From positions 310,001-374,000 of the forward strand of contig NZ_JADDXU010000007.1 of assembly GCF_015163075.1 (NCBI RefSeq): a DNA stretch of 64,000 nt, given 5' to 3'. Position 1 is the first letter of the stretch. Every line of letters starts with the position of its first letter. This DNA comes from Streptomyces justiciae. Its GTDB lineage: Bacteria; Actinomycetota; Actinomycetes; Streptomycetales; Streptomycetaceae. The notes under the pieces are model-generated. The model was given only the letters and a program-made list of their open reading frames with translations, did no database searches and was not told the origin of the DNA. This document shows, piece by piece, positions 25,280-33,045 of the stretch. The position numbers were made by a program, and so were the translations under genes.

Positions 25280-25860
25280 GGGTTCACCTCGAAGGCACGG
25301 GCACGCCGGACCTGGTCCGGGTCGTTCATGGCGGCCCGGATCTCCTCCGGGCGGCCGTTGTCGATGAAGTGGTCGACCTTCACCTCGACGAAGAGCGCGT
25401 CCGCGCGGACGGCGACGGGGCCTTCGGGGCCGCCGATCCGCCCGGTCGCGGTGGAGTAGATCTTGCGCCCGGCGACGGCCGTGACATGGGCCTCCAGGTA
25501 CAGCACCGTGCCCACGGGGACGGGCCGTACGAAGTCGGTCTCCAGGCGTCCGGTCACCGCGATCGTGCGCAGCAGCCAGTTCAGCGAGCCGAGCGTCTCG
25601 TCGAGGGCGGTCGCCAGCACCCCGCCGTGCGCGAGACCGGGGGCACCCTGGTGGGCGGGGCGGACGGTGAACTCGGCGGTGACCGAGACGCCTTCGCCCG
25701 CGCGGGCCGCCAGATGCAGCCCGTGGGCCTGACCGCCACCGCAGCCGAAGCACTCGCCGTAGTGCGCGCCGAGCAGCTCACCGGGCGCGGGCGCGTCGGG
25801 ATGACGCACCGGCGACACCGCGTCGGCGGGAGGCTGAAGAGCTGCGGAAGTACCACTCAC
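25276..25860 (-). CDS. PaaI-family hotdog thioesterase
   Basis: A 194-aa hotdog-fold acyl-CoA thioesterase-like protein. A Cys pair in GECFGCGGGQAHG precedes the hotdog core with HQGAPGLAHGGVLATALDE, the catalytic-loop pattern of PaaI/YbgC enzymes. It probably hydrolyses an acyl- or aryl-CoA. It is the first gene of the thioesterase-dut-DUF3710 operon, starting with GTG. Confidence 0.83.
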   Translation of the reverse strand: MSGTSAALQPPADAVSPVRHPDAPAPGELLGAHYGECFGCGGGQAHGLHLAARAGEGVSVTAEFTVRPAHQGAPGLAHGGVLATALDETLGSLNWLLRTIAVTGRLETDFVRPVPVGTVLYLEAHVTAVAGRKIYSTATGRIGGPEGPVAVRADALFVEVKVDHFIDNGRPEEIRAAMNDPDQVRRARAFEVNP

Positions 25861-25918
25861 AGCCGCAGACCTTACCCGCGCGTCGGCCGTGTTCTAACAC
25901 CGTGCCAAGCTTGGATTC

Positions 25919-26380
25919 ATGCAGCTCTCCGCGACCCCGTACGAAGAACGCCTCACCGCCCCCCGCTCGTGGTGGCTGATCTCGTTCCTGGTGGGGGTCT
26001 CCTTCGCCCTCATCCTGCTGCCGTTCGGCACCCTGCCGCTGCTCGGCGGCCTGGTCGGCGGCACCGCGGCGGCGGCGGTCCTCGCCAGCTCCTACGGCTC
26101 GCAGCGCATCCGGATCGTCGGCGACTCGCTGATCGCCGGAGAGGCGAAGATCCCGGTCACGGCCCTGGGCGAGACGGAGATCCTGGACGCGGAGGAGGCG
26201 CGCGCCTGGCGCACGTACAAGGCCGACACCCGTGCCTTCCTGCTGCTGCGTGCCTACATCCCGACGGCGCTGCGCGTCGTGGTCACCGATCCCGAGGACC
26301 CGACGCCGTACCTGTACCTGTCCACGCGTGAGCCGGAGCGGCTGGCGGAGGCGATCAGGCAGGCGCGGGAAGCCGCGTAG
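25919..26380 (+). CDS. DUF3093 membrane protein
   Basis: A 153-aa protein with two N-terminal membrane helices (residues about 20-60) followed by a PH-like beta domain (RIRIVGDSLIAGEAKIPVTA). DUF3093 family, function unknown, divergently placed from the dut operon as in other actinobacteria. ATG start at 25919. It converges on the EcsC-like gene. Confidence 0.85.
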   Translation: MQLSATPYEERLTAPRSWWLISFLVGVSFALILLPFGTLPLLGGLVGGTAAAAVLASSYGSQRIRIVGDSLIAGEAKIPVTALGETEILDAEEARAWRTYKADTRAFLLLRAYIPTALRVVVTDPEDPTPYLYLSTREPERLAEAIRQAREAA

Positions 26381-26436
26381 AACATTCGCGCCAGTGGTCA
26401 CCCGTCGGGCGTGGCCACGGGAATCTCACGCAACTC

Positions 26437-27438
26437 TTACCGGCCGCGTCGGCCGTCACCGTGCCCGCGGCCGAGCTCCTTCGCGACGTCCCCGACCGTC
26501 AGGGGGTCCGCGGGCGACTCCAGCGGCGGGAGCTCGGGAAGCGCGTCCCAGGGCACCTGGATCTTGCGCAGGTCCGCGCGGATGCGTCCGGCGAGCTTTC
26601 TGGTGTCCCGGCGGTTCATGACCGCGCCCACGGCCGCGCCGACCATGAACGGCATGAGGTTCGGCAGGTCCCGGACCATCCGCTTCATGATCTGCTGCCG
26701 CAGCTGGTTCTTCATCGGGCCGCTGAGGGCCGAGTTGATCGTCGACGGCTTGGTCACGTCGATGCCGCGCTCGCCCGACCAGGAGTTCAGGTAGGCAGTG
26801 CTGCGGTCCTTGAGATTGCCCGGCGGTCGCACGCCGTAGACCTCGTGGAGCTCGGCGATCAGTTTGAGCTCGATCGCCGCGACCCCGGTGATCTCCGCGG
26901 CCAGTTCCGTCGGCATCGCGGGCGGTACGGGCAGCATCGCCGCCGCGCCGACACCGGCACCGACCGTCGCGGTGGCCGTCGCCGCGCCCGCCACGAGCTT
27001 GTCGGCGAGCTGCTCGGGCGTCAGGCCCGGGAACTGCCTGCGCAGCGTCTGGAGGTCGCGTACGGGGATTCTGGGGGCGTTGTCGATGATCCGGTCGGCG
27101 AGGTACGCCAGGCCCGCCCTGGCGCGGCTGCCGCCCTTGCGGACGCCTTCCCCGACCTTTTCCCGGATGACCGCGGCCCGCCGCTTGGCGACGGGCGCGG
27201 GGTACTGCTCCGCGGGCGCCGGGAGGTCACTCCGGCCGGCCGCGGGTTCGAGCGAGGCCGATCCCGTATCGGAAGGTCCCGTACCGGAATTTCCTGTACC
27301 GGAAGTTCCCGCACCGGATGCTCCCGTACGAGATGAGCCCCGCTCGTCGTCACGCGCGCCGTGAGGGCCGTCGGACGGCCCTTGGTCCGCTCCCGGCAGG
27401 TGGGAGCGGCGCTTCCAGGGAGGGGTCGAGCCAGTCAC
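26437..27438 (-). CDS. Conserved protein with N-terminal SGTGx repeats (possibly EcsC-like)
   Basis: A 333-aa protein. Residues about 35-60 are pentapeptide repeats of the type SGTGx, encoded by four 15-nt tandem units. The core from about residue 90 is helical, with a Gly/Ala-rich hydrophobic stretch TATATVGAGVGAAAMLPVPP and the conserved MPFMVGAAVGAVMNRRDTRK. The latter resembles EcsC-family proteins, but the assignment is tentative. GTG start, 13 bp after the DUF4193 gene, so probably one operon. Confidence 0.7.
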   Translation of the reverse strand: MTGSTPPWKRRSHLPGADQGPSDGPHGARDDERGSSRTGASGAGTSGTGNSGTGPSDTGSASLEPAAGRSDLPAPAEQYPAPVAKRRAAVIREKVGEGVRKGGSRARAGLAYLADRIIDNAPRIPVRDLQTLRRQFPGLTPEQLADKLVAGAATATATVGAGVGAAAMLPVPPAMPTELAAEITGVAAIELKLIAELHEVYGVRPPGNLKDRSTAYLNSWSGERGIDVTKPSTINSALSGPMKNQLRQQIMKRMVRDLPNLMPFMVGAAVGAVMNRRDTRKLAGRIRADLRKIQVPWDALPELPPLESPADPLTVGDVAKELGRGHGDGRRGR

Positions 27439-27451
27439 GGCCGACCCGTCC

Positions 27452-27748
27452 TCAGTCGCAGTCGCGGCAGATCGGCTGACCGTTCTTCTCGCGGGCCAGC
27501 TGGCTGCGGTGGTGCACCAGGAAGCAGCTCATGCATGTGAACTCGTCCTGCTGCTTGGGCAGCACCCGGACGGCCAGCTCCTCGTTCGAGAGGTCCGCGC
27601 CGGGCAGCTCCAGGCCTTCCGCGGCCTCGAACTCGTCGACGTCCACGGCGGAGGTCGACTTGTCGTTCCTCCTGGCCTTCAGCTCTTCAAGGCTGTCCGA
27701 GTCGACGTCGTCGTCGGTCTTGCGTGGGGTGTCGTAATCCGTTGCCAT
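27452..27748 (-). CDS. DUF4193 small zinc-ribbon protein
   Basis: A 98-aa acidic protein that starts MATDYDTPRKTDDDVDSDSL and ends in a zinc ribbon CMSCFLVHHRSQLAREKNGQ followed by the PICRDCD pair. DUF4193, universal in actinobacteria, function unknown; probably a DNA/RNA or protein adaptor. ATG at 27748 with GGGGGAG upstream. First gene of the pair with the EcsC-like gene, controlled from the long palindrome-rich region upstream. Confidence 0.88.
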   Translation of the reverse strand: MATDYDTPRKTDDDVDSDSLEELKARRNDKSTSAVDVDEFEAAEGLELPGADLSNEELAVRVLPKQQDEFTCMSCFLVHHRSQLAREKNGQPICRDCD

Positions 27749-28141
27749 GTCGCTCTCCCCCTCTGGGTGTCTGCGGTGTCTCCAGCGCACGTAACGCGTG
27801 AGAGGCCGGACTTGTGCCCGACCCGAGGCGGAGATTTTGCCTCACATCAAGGTCTGTTACTCAATCGACACCCAACCGGACTCCTCATGAGTGATCGGCT
27901 GGGATGGCGATGGGGACCGTACACGGTCCGAATGCCGCACTTCAAAGGCGTCTCACCGTGTACTTCCCGTGATCAAGGCCCCCGAAAACCCGGACTTTCC
28001 CGGCTTTCCGACTGCCTTCTTGATCACTGTCAGTAGATGGCCGGAAATTCGCCCTTGTGATCGATCACACACGGGACGGCTCGACGAGTGCCCAGAAAAT
28101 TCCGCGCAAAGCGAACATCCCCGTGTGTCGGCGACATGCTC
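27749..28141 (-). promoter_or_regulatory. Intergenic region with palindromes upstream of the DUF4193 gene
   Basis: There is no credible gene in these 393 bp. They contain a perfect 14-bp palindrome TGTGATCGATCACA (28055-28068) and a 9-bp inverted repeat GTGATCAAG (27969-27977) / CTTGATCAC (28019-28027). The composition is less GC-rich than the genes. The region holds the DUF4193 promoter and possibly the cutS terminator. Confidence 0.5.
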
Positions 28142-29380
28142 TCAGATCGGCAGGGTGACCCGCATCACGAGCCCTCCCCCCTCTCGCGGCTGTGCGTAGA
28201 TGTGCCCGCCGTGCGCCCGCGCGACCGATCGCACGATCGACAGACCGAGCCCGACACCCTTGTCGCTGCCGGTCCGGTCGGCCCCCCGCAGCCGCTTGAA
28301 CGGCTCGAAGAGGTTGTCGATCTCGTACGCCGGCACGACCGGCCCCGTGTTCGACACGACCAGCACCGCCTGACCGTGCTGGACCTCGGTGGTGACCTCG
28401 ACCCAGCCGTCCTCCTGCACGTTGTACCGCACGGCGTTCTGTACGAGGTTCAGCGCGATCCGCTCCAGCAGGACGCCGTTGCCCTGGACGACCGCGGACT
28501 GCCGCGCGCCGCGGATCTCGACGCCCTTGGCCTCGGCCTCGGCGTGCACCTGGTCGACGGCCTGCTCGGCGACCTCGGCGAGGTCCACCGGCTTGCGCTC
28601 GACGATCTGGTTGTCGCTGCGGGCGAGCAGCAGCAGGCCCTCCACGAGCTGCTCGCTGCGCTCGTTGGTGGCCAGCAGCGTCTTGCCGAGCTGCTGGAGC
28701 TCCACGGGCGCGCCCGGGTCGGAGAGGTGCACCTCCAGCAGCGTGCGGTTGATCGCCAGCGGTGTTCTCAGCTCGTGCGAGGCGTTGCCGACGAAGCGCT
28801 GCTGGGCCGTGAAGGCCCGCTGGAGGCGCTCCAGCATGTCGTCGAAGGTGTCGGCCAGCTCCTTCAGCTCGTCGTCCGGTCCGTCCAGCTCGATCCGCCG
28901 GGAGAGGTCCGAGCCCGCCACCGCGCGGGCGGTACGGGTGATCCGGCCGAGCGGGGACAGGACGCGGCCCGCCATGGCGTAGCCGAAGGCGAAGGCGATG
29001 ATCGCGAGGCCGAGGAGGGCGAGGAGGGAACGGCTGAGGAGGTTGTCGAGGGCGTGCTGACGCTGTTCGTTGACGCACTCGTTGAGGGCGTGGTTGAGGT
29101 CGGCCGCCGGCAGCTGCGTGGAGGTGATGTTGCAGCTCTCGCTGGACACCGTGCCGGTGACGACCTTGAAGGGCAGGTCGCTGCCGACGTTCAGCGCGTT
29201 TGCCGCCAGCAGGTAGATGATCGACAGCAGCAGGATGCCCGCGATCAGGAACATCCCGCCGTACAGCAGGGTCAGCCTTATGCGGATGGTGGGACGCAGC
29301 CAGGGGAACGGGGGCTCCGGCCTGCGGGGGTCCCAGGTGGGCTTCGGGGGCGCCTCAGGAGGCGCGGGGGTCGCGGCCAC
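28142..29380 (-). CDS. cutS: Sensor histidine kinase CutS
   Basis: A 412-aa membrane kinase. A Pro-rich cytosolic start, TM1 (LTLLYGGMFLIAGILLLSII), a short extracytoplasmic loop with two cysteines (ESCNITS and LNECVN), TM2 (LLALLGLAIIAFAFGYAMAG), HAMP, then the kinase with H202 in GNASHELRTPL and the ATPase boxes. CutS of Streptomyces responds to extracytoplasmic/secretion stress and originally appeared as a suppressor of melanin defects; the loop cysteines may sense disulfide status. GTG at 29380 lies 8 bp after the cutR stop. Confidence 0.88.
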   Translation of the reverse strand: MAATPAPPEAPPKPTWDPRRPEPPFPWLRPTIRIRLTLLYGGMFLIAGILLLSIIYLLAANALNVGSDLPFKVVTGTVSSESCNITSTQLPAADLNHALNECVNEQRQHALDNLLSRSLLALLGLAIIAFAFGYAMAGRVLSPLGRITRTARAVAGSDLSRRIELDGPDDELKELADTFDDMLERLQRAFTAQQRFVGNASHELRTPLAINRTLLEVHLSDPGAPVELQQLGKTLLATNERSEQLVEGLLLLARSDNQIVERKPVDLAEVAEQAVDQVHAEAEAKGVEIRGARQSAVVQGNGVLLERIALNLVQNAVRYNVQEDGWVEVTTEVQHGQAVLVVSNTGPVVPAYEIDNLFEPFKRLRGADRTGSDKGVGLGLSIVRSVARAHGGHIYAQPREGGGLVMRVTLPI

Positions 29381-29388
29381 GGTGCGGC

Positions 29389-30042
29389 TCAGATCCGGTA
29401 ACCCGAGCCGGGGACGGTGACGATGACGGGCGGCTCGCCCAGCTTGCGGCGCAGGGTCATGACGGTCACGCGCACGACATTCGTGAACGGGTCCGTGTTC
29501 TCGTCCCAGGCCTTCTCCAGGAGCTGCTCCGCGGAGACGACGGCGCCCTCGGAGCGCATCAGCACCTCCAGAACGGCGAACTCCTTGGGCGCGAGCTGGA
29601 CTTCCTTGCCGTCGCGGAAGACCTCGCGGCGGTTCGGGTCGAGCTTGATGCCGGCGCGCTCCAGGACAGGCGGCAGCGGCACGCTGGTCCGGCGGCCGAG
29701 GGCACGCACGCGTGCCGTGAGCTCGCTGAACGCGAAGGGCTTGGGCAGATAGTCGTCGGCGCCGATCTCCAGGCCCTCGACCCGGTCGCTGACGTCGCCG
29801 GACGCGGTGAGCATCAGCACGCGCGTGGGCATGCCGAGCTCGACGATCTTGCGGCAGACGTCGTCGCCGTGGACGAGGGGGAGGTCGCGGTCGAGGACGA
29901 CCACGTCGTAGTCGTTGACGCCGATGCGCTCCAGGGCGGCCGCACCGTCGTACACGACGTCGACGGCCATGGCCTCCCGGCGCAGTCCGGTGGCCACCGC
30001 ATCGGCGAGCAGCTGCTCGTCCTCGACGACGAGTACGCGCAC
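29389..30042 (-). CDS. cutR: Response regulator CutR
   Basis: A 217-aa OmpR-family regulator: receiver with D51 in VVLDRDLPLVHGDD and YLPKPFAFSELTARVR, then a winged helix ending VPGSGYRI. GTG at 30042 follows GGAAGGA; the longer reading frame upstream is not needed. It forms the cutRS operon with the kinase. It is divergent from a 54-aa gene across a 425-bp gap. Confidence 0.88.
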   Translation of the reverse strand: MRVLVVEDEQLLADAVATGLRREAMAVDVVYDGAAALERIGVNDYDVVVLDRDLPLVHGDDVCRKIVELGMPTRVLMLTASGDVSDRVEGLEIGADDYLPKPFAFSELTARVRALGRRTSVPLPPVLERAGIKLDPNRREVFRDGKEVQLAPKEFAVLEVLMRSEGAVVSAEQLLEKAWDENTDPFTNVVRVTVMTLRRKLGEPPVIVTVPGSGYRI

Positions 30043-30467
30043 GTCGCTTGTCCTTCCTGTGTCCACCCGTGTCCACTCGCGTAGCGCTTCTCGGGCACAC
30101 GGGCAGGGGTGTCGGTGAGTGTGTTGACCTCCATCCTGCCCTTTTCGGCCATAAGTCGGCTGTAAGGCGGGTGAGCACCGGCTGAACGACACGTATGAAG
30201 CCCGGGAATGCGAGATTTTCTCGTGCGGTTGAGGTTTCCGTGAAGGAGAGCGGGGGGAGGACGGCTTTACACCCCGCGATCACGCTCTGCATGTGCCGCA
30301 GCACCATGCGGTACACCGCAATCCGCTTTCCGCAGAGTGGGCGTGGGTGTCCGGCGCCGTCGCCGCCCAGCAGGGCAGCGCTGGGCATCTGCTTCAGGCG
30401 TGATCGCCCCTTCCGAACGGCACACCCCCGTGCCACCGACCCACGACCCAGGACGAGGGGGCGCAGC
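30043..30467. other. Intergenic region between cutR and the 54-aa gene
   Basis: These 425 bp contain no convincing gene. It must hold the divergent promoters of cutRS and the small gene. A short hairpin CGAGA-ttt-TCTCG (about 30210-30222) lies in an AT-richer patch. No clear -35/-10 pair was identified. Confidence 0.4.
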
Positions 30468-30632
30468 ATGGACGCATTCACCGCAGGACTTCTGCAGCGC
30501 ATAAGGACGACCGAGTCCGACCTGACGCGGGCTCGCGACGAGGGCGACGACTTCCTCGTCGAGGTGGAACAGGCCGAGCTCGACGACCTGCGCCGCCTGG
30601 CCTACGAGCATGGTGTGGAGGTCGGCGCGTAG
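30468..30632 (+). CDS. Small conserved 54-aa acidic helical protein
   Basis: MDAFTAGLLQRIRTTESDLT followed by an acidic helical stretch and HGVEVGA at the end. It is short, highly charged and probably a single long helix or hairpin. The ATG at 30468 is preceded by GAGGGG. A textbook terminator follows at 30666. No family is recognised; similar short proteins are common in Streptomyces. Function unknown. Confidence 0.72.
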   Translation: MDAFTAGLLQRIRTTESDLTRARDEGDDFLVEVEQAELDDLRRLAYEHGVEVGA

Positions 30633-30665
30633 CGTCTGATCAGCACCTCGGTACGACAGCACGGC

Positions 30666-30705
30666 AGCAGCCCCCGGTGAATCCAGCACCGGGGGTTGCT
30701 TTTTT
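30666..30705 (+). terminator. Intrinsic terminator after the 54-aa gene
   Basis: Stem AGCAGCCCCCGGTG (30666-30679) / CACCGGGGGTTGCT (30687-30700), followed by TTTTT. One of the few hairpins here with a true U-tract. Confidence 0.9.
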
Positions 30706-30793
30706 GGTTGTGGGACAAACGCCGGCCAAAGCCTCCTGAGCCAACGGCGCAGGCCCACCAAGGCCCACTGTCTGCGGGCCACCGGCCGGGAGG

Positions 30794-30900
30794 GAGCCGA
30801 AGGGCGCGCCGGTGTCGAGAGTGCGAACGCGCGGAGGCCCGAAGGGCTGAGCACGATCGTGCTCTCGACACCGGCTTAAAGCGCCCGTAGGCGACCGACC
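30794..30900. repeat. Palindromic intergenic element (copy A)
   Basis: Bounded by GAGCCGAAGGG (30794-30804) and CCCGTAGGCGACCGACC (30884-30900), both also present, closely spaced, before parC at 50760-50797. Between them lie a 14-bp perfect inverted repeat GCCGGTGTCGAGAG (30808-30821) / CTCTCGACACCGGC (30862-30875) and a 16-bp perfect palindrome GAGCACGATCGTGCTC (30849-30864). Confidence 0.6.
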
Positions 30901-30902
30901 AA

Positions 30903-31721
30903 TCAATCCTGCCAGGCGCCGAAGTCCTCCAGGAGGTGCTGGAGGGGCTCGAAGACGCCCGGGGTGGCGGCGATCGCCAGGTGGTGTGCGGGGCGTTCTC
31001 CGGGGCGGCCACCGGTCAGGGCGCCCGCTTCCCGGGCGATCAGGTCGCCTGCGGCTAGGTCCCAGGGGTGCAGGCCGCGTTCGTAGTAGCCGTCCAGGCG
31101 GCCCGCCGCCACGTCGCAGAGGTCGACCGCGGCCGAGCCGCTGCGGCGGATGTCGCGGAGGAGGGGGATCAGGCGCTGGGCCACCTCGGCCTGGTGGGTG
31201 CGGACCTCCAGGACGTAGTTGAAGCCCGTCGAGACCAGGGCCTGGTCGAGGGGCGGTGCGGGGCGGCAGGCCAGCCGGCGGTCGCCGGACCACGTGGGGC
31301 CCGTCGCCCAGGCGCCCTCACCGCGGACCGCGTGGTACGTCTCGCCCCGCATCGGTGCCGCCACGACGCCGACGACCGTCTCGCCGTTCACCTCGGCGGC
31401 GATGGAGACCGCCCAAGTGGGCAGTCCGTAGAGGTAGTTGACCGTGCCGTCGAGAGGGTCGATCACCCAGCGGACGCCGCTCGTGCCCTCGTTGGAGGCG
31501 CCCTCCTCGCCCAGGAAGCCATCGTCCGGGCGGTGCGCGGAGATCAGGTCCGTGATCAGTTTCTCCGCCGCGATGTCCATCTCCGTGACCACGTCGATGG
31601 GGCTCGACTTGGTCTTCGCCACCTCAAGGTCGGCCGGGCGGCCGTCCCGGAGCAGGGCGCCGGCGCGGCGGGCCGCCTCCTGGGCGAGCTTGAGCAGTTC
31701 GGTGTGGAGGAGGTCGGTCAC
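30903..31721 (-). CDS. Inositol-monophosphatase family protein
   Basis: A 272-aa Mg2+-dependent phosphatase of the IMPase/SuhB/FBPase superfamily. Metal-site motifs are GEEG (residue about 70), WVIDPLDGTVNYLYG and HPWDLAAGDLIAREAGA. It dephosphorylates myo-inositol phosphate or a related sugar phosphate; inositol is needed in actinomycetes for phosphatidylinositol and mycothiol. GTG at 31721 lies 8 bp downstream of the hemH stop, with GAGGA upstream, so it is probably co-transcribed with hemH. Confidence 0.9.
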   Translation of the reverse strand: MTDLLHTELLKLAQEAARRAGALLRDGRPADLEVAKTKSSPIDVVTEMDIAAEKLITDLISAHRPDDGFLGEEGASNEGTSGVRWVIDPLDGTVNYLYGLPTWAVSIAAEVNGETVVGVVAAPMRGETYHAVRGEGAWATGPTWSGDRRLACRPAPPLDQALVSTGFNYVLEVRTHQAEVAQRLIPLLRDIRRSGSAAVDLCDVAAGRLDGYYERGLHPWDLAAGDLIAREAGALTGGRPGERPAHHLAIAATPGVFEPLQHLLEDFGAWQD

Positions 31722-31729
31722 GGGGGTCC

Positions 31730-32857
31730 TCACGCGTAGGGGCTGTCGGCGCCGGCGGCGGCCGGGCGGGGGGCTCGGGCGGGGCAGCAGCCGACCGGGC
31801 AGAGGTTGTGGCTCGGGCCCAGCGCACCGAGGGCGCACGGGGTGACCTCCTGGCCGCGTTCCGTCGCCGCCCGCTCCAGGATCAGGTCCCGGACGGCCGC
31901 CGCGAAGCGCGGGTCGGCCCCGACCGTGGCCGAGCGGCGCATCGGCAGGCCCAGTTCCTCCGCCTTGGCCTTGGCCTCCGTGTCGAGGTCGTAGAGGACC
32001 TCCATGTGGTCGGAGACGAAGCCGATGGGGGCGATCACGACGGCGGGGACGCCGGCCTCGTGGCGCTCCTCCAGGTGGTCGCAGATGTCCGGCTCCAGCC
32101 ACGGGATGTGCGGGGCTCCGGAGCGCGACTGGTAGACGAGCTGCCAGGGGTGGTCCACGCCGGTGCGCTCGCGGACCGCGTCGGCGATCAGCCGCGCGAC
32201 CTCCAGGTGCTGCTTCACGTACGCCCCGCCCTCGCCGTGGTCCTCGACCGGGCCCGAGGTGTCCGCCGAGGCGTTCGGGATGGAGTGGGTCGAGAAGGCG
32301 AGGTGGGCGCCGTCCCGCACGTCGTCGGGGAGGTCGGCCAGGGACTGCAGGACGCCCTCGATCATGGGCTCCAGGAAGCCCTCGTGGTTGTAGTAGTGGC
32401 GGAGCTTGTCGACCTCGGGGAGGTCGAGGCCCTCCGCCTCCAGGGCCGCGAGGGAGTCCGCGAGGTTCTCGCGGTACTGGCGGCAGCCCGAGTACGAGGC
32501 GTACGCGCTCGTGGCGAGGACGAGGATGCGGCGGCGGCCGTCGGCGACCATCTCGCGCAGGGTGTCCGTGAGGTACGGGGCCCAGTTGCGGTTGCCCCAG
32601 TAGACCGGCAGGTCCAGGCCGTGGTCGGCGAAGTCCTTGCGCAGGGCGTCGAGCAGGGCGCGGTTCTGGGCGTTGATGGGGCTCACGCCGCCGAAGAGGA
32701 AGTAGTGCTGCCCGACTTCCTTCAGGCGTTCCTTGGGGATGCCTCGCCCACGCGTCACGTTCTCCAGGAACGGGACCACGTCGTCCGGGCCTTCGGGGCC
32801 GCCGAACGAGAGCAGGAGCAGGGCGTCGTAGGGGGTGGCATCGCGCGCGTCTGGCAT
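31730..32857 (-). CDS. hemH: Coproporphyrin III ferrochelatase
   Basis: A 375-aa ferrochelatase. In actinobacteria this enzyme (CpfC) inserts Fe2+ into coproporphyrin III in the coproporphyrin-dependent haem route. Motifs include LLLLSFGGPEGPDDVVPFLENVTRGRGIP (in parts LLLLSFGGPEGP and ENVTRGRGIP), the active-site His in FSTHSIPN, and the Glu-rich helix near EAKAKAEELG. A Cys in SGCRQY and the C-terminal CPVGCCP cluster supply the [2Fe-2S] ligands seen in actinobacterial members. Confidence 0.93.
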   Translation of the reverse strand: MPDARDATPYDALLLLSFGGPEGPDDVVPFLENVTRGRGIPKERLKEVGQHYFLFGGVSPINAQNRALLDALRKDFADHGLDLPVYWGNRNWAPYLTDTLREMVADGRRRILVLATSAYASYSGCRQYRENLADSLAALEAEGLDLPEVDKLRHYYNHEGFLEPMIEGVLQSLADLPDDVRDGAHLAFSTHSIPNASADTSGPVEDHGEGGAYVKQHLEVARLIADAVRERTGVDHPWQLVYQSRSGAPHIPWLEPDICDHLEERHEAGVPAVVIAPIGFVSDHMEVLYDLDTEAKAKAEELGLPMRRSATVGADPRFAAAVRDLILERAATERGQEVTPCALGALGPSHNLCPVGCCPARAPRPAAAGADSPYA

Positions 32858-33045
32858 GGGTCGATCCTGTCATCCGGTACTGACAGGCGGGAAACGGTGG
32901 GGTGACGGACGGGGTTCCCGGGCCGTCCGAGCGGGTGCGTTAGGGTCGCCTTACTCGTAAGCTGTATCAGCTGCGTTCGCGCCTTACTGGGTTGCTGGAC
33001 GCGGACCTTGCTGAGCCGCTTCACTTCCCTTGACCGGAGACCCCC

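Noticed and set aside
25255..25288. GTTCAC-type direct repeats as a PhoP box
   Set aside because: They fall inside the thioesterase/dut overlap, are not spaced in 11-bp units and have no promoter to control.
27891..28199. Possible 102-aa gene in the DUF4193/cutS gap
   Set aside because: No ribosome site, no coding bias, and it runs into cutS antisense; the palindromes lie within it.
32940..32962. TTAGGGTCGCCTTAC as a second iron box
   Set aside because: Only about 11 of 19 positions match the iron-box consensus and symmetry is poor.
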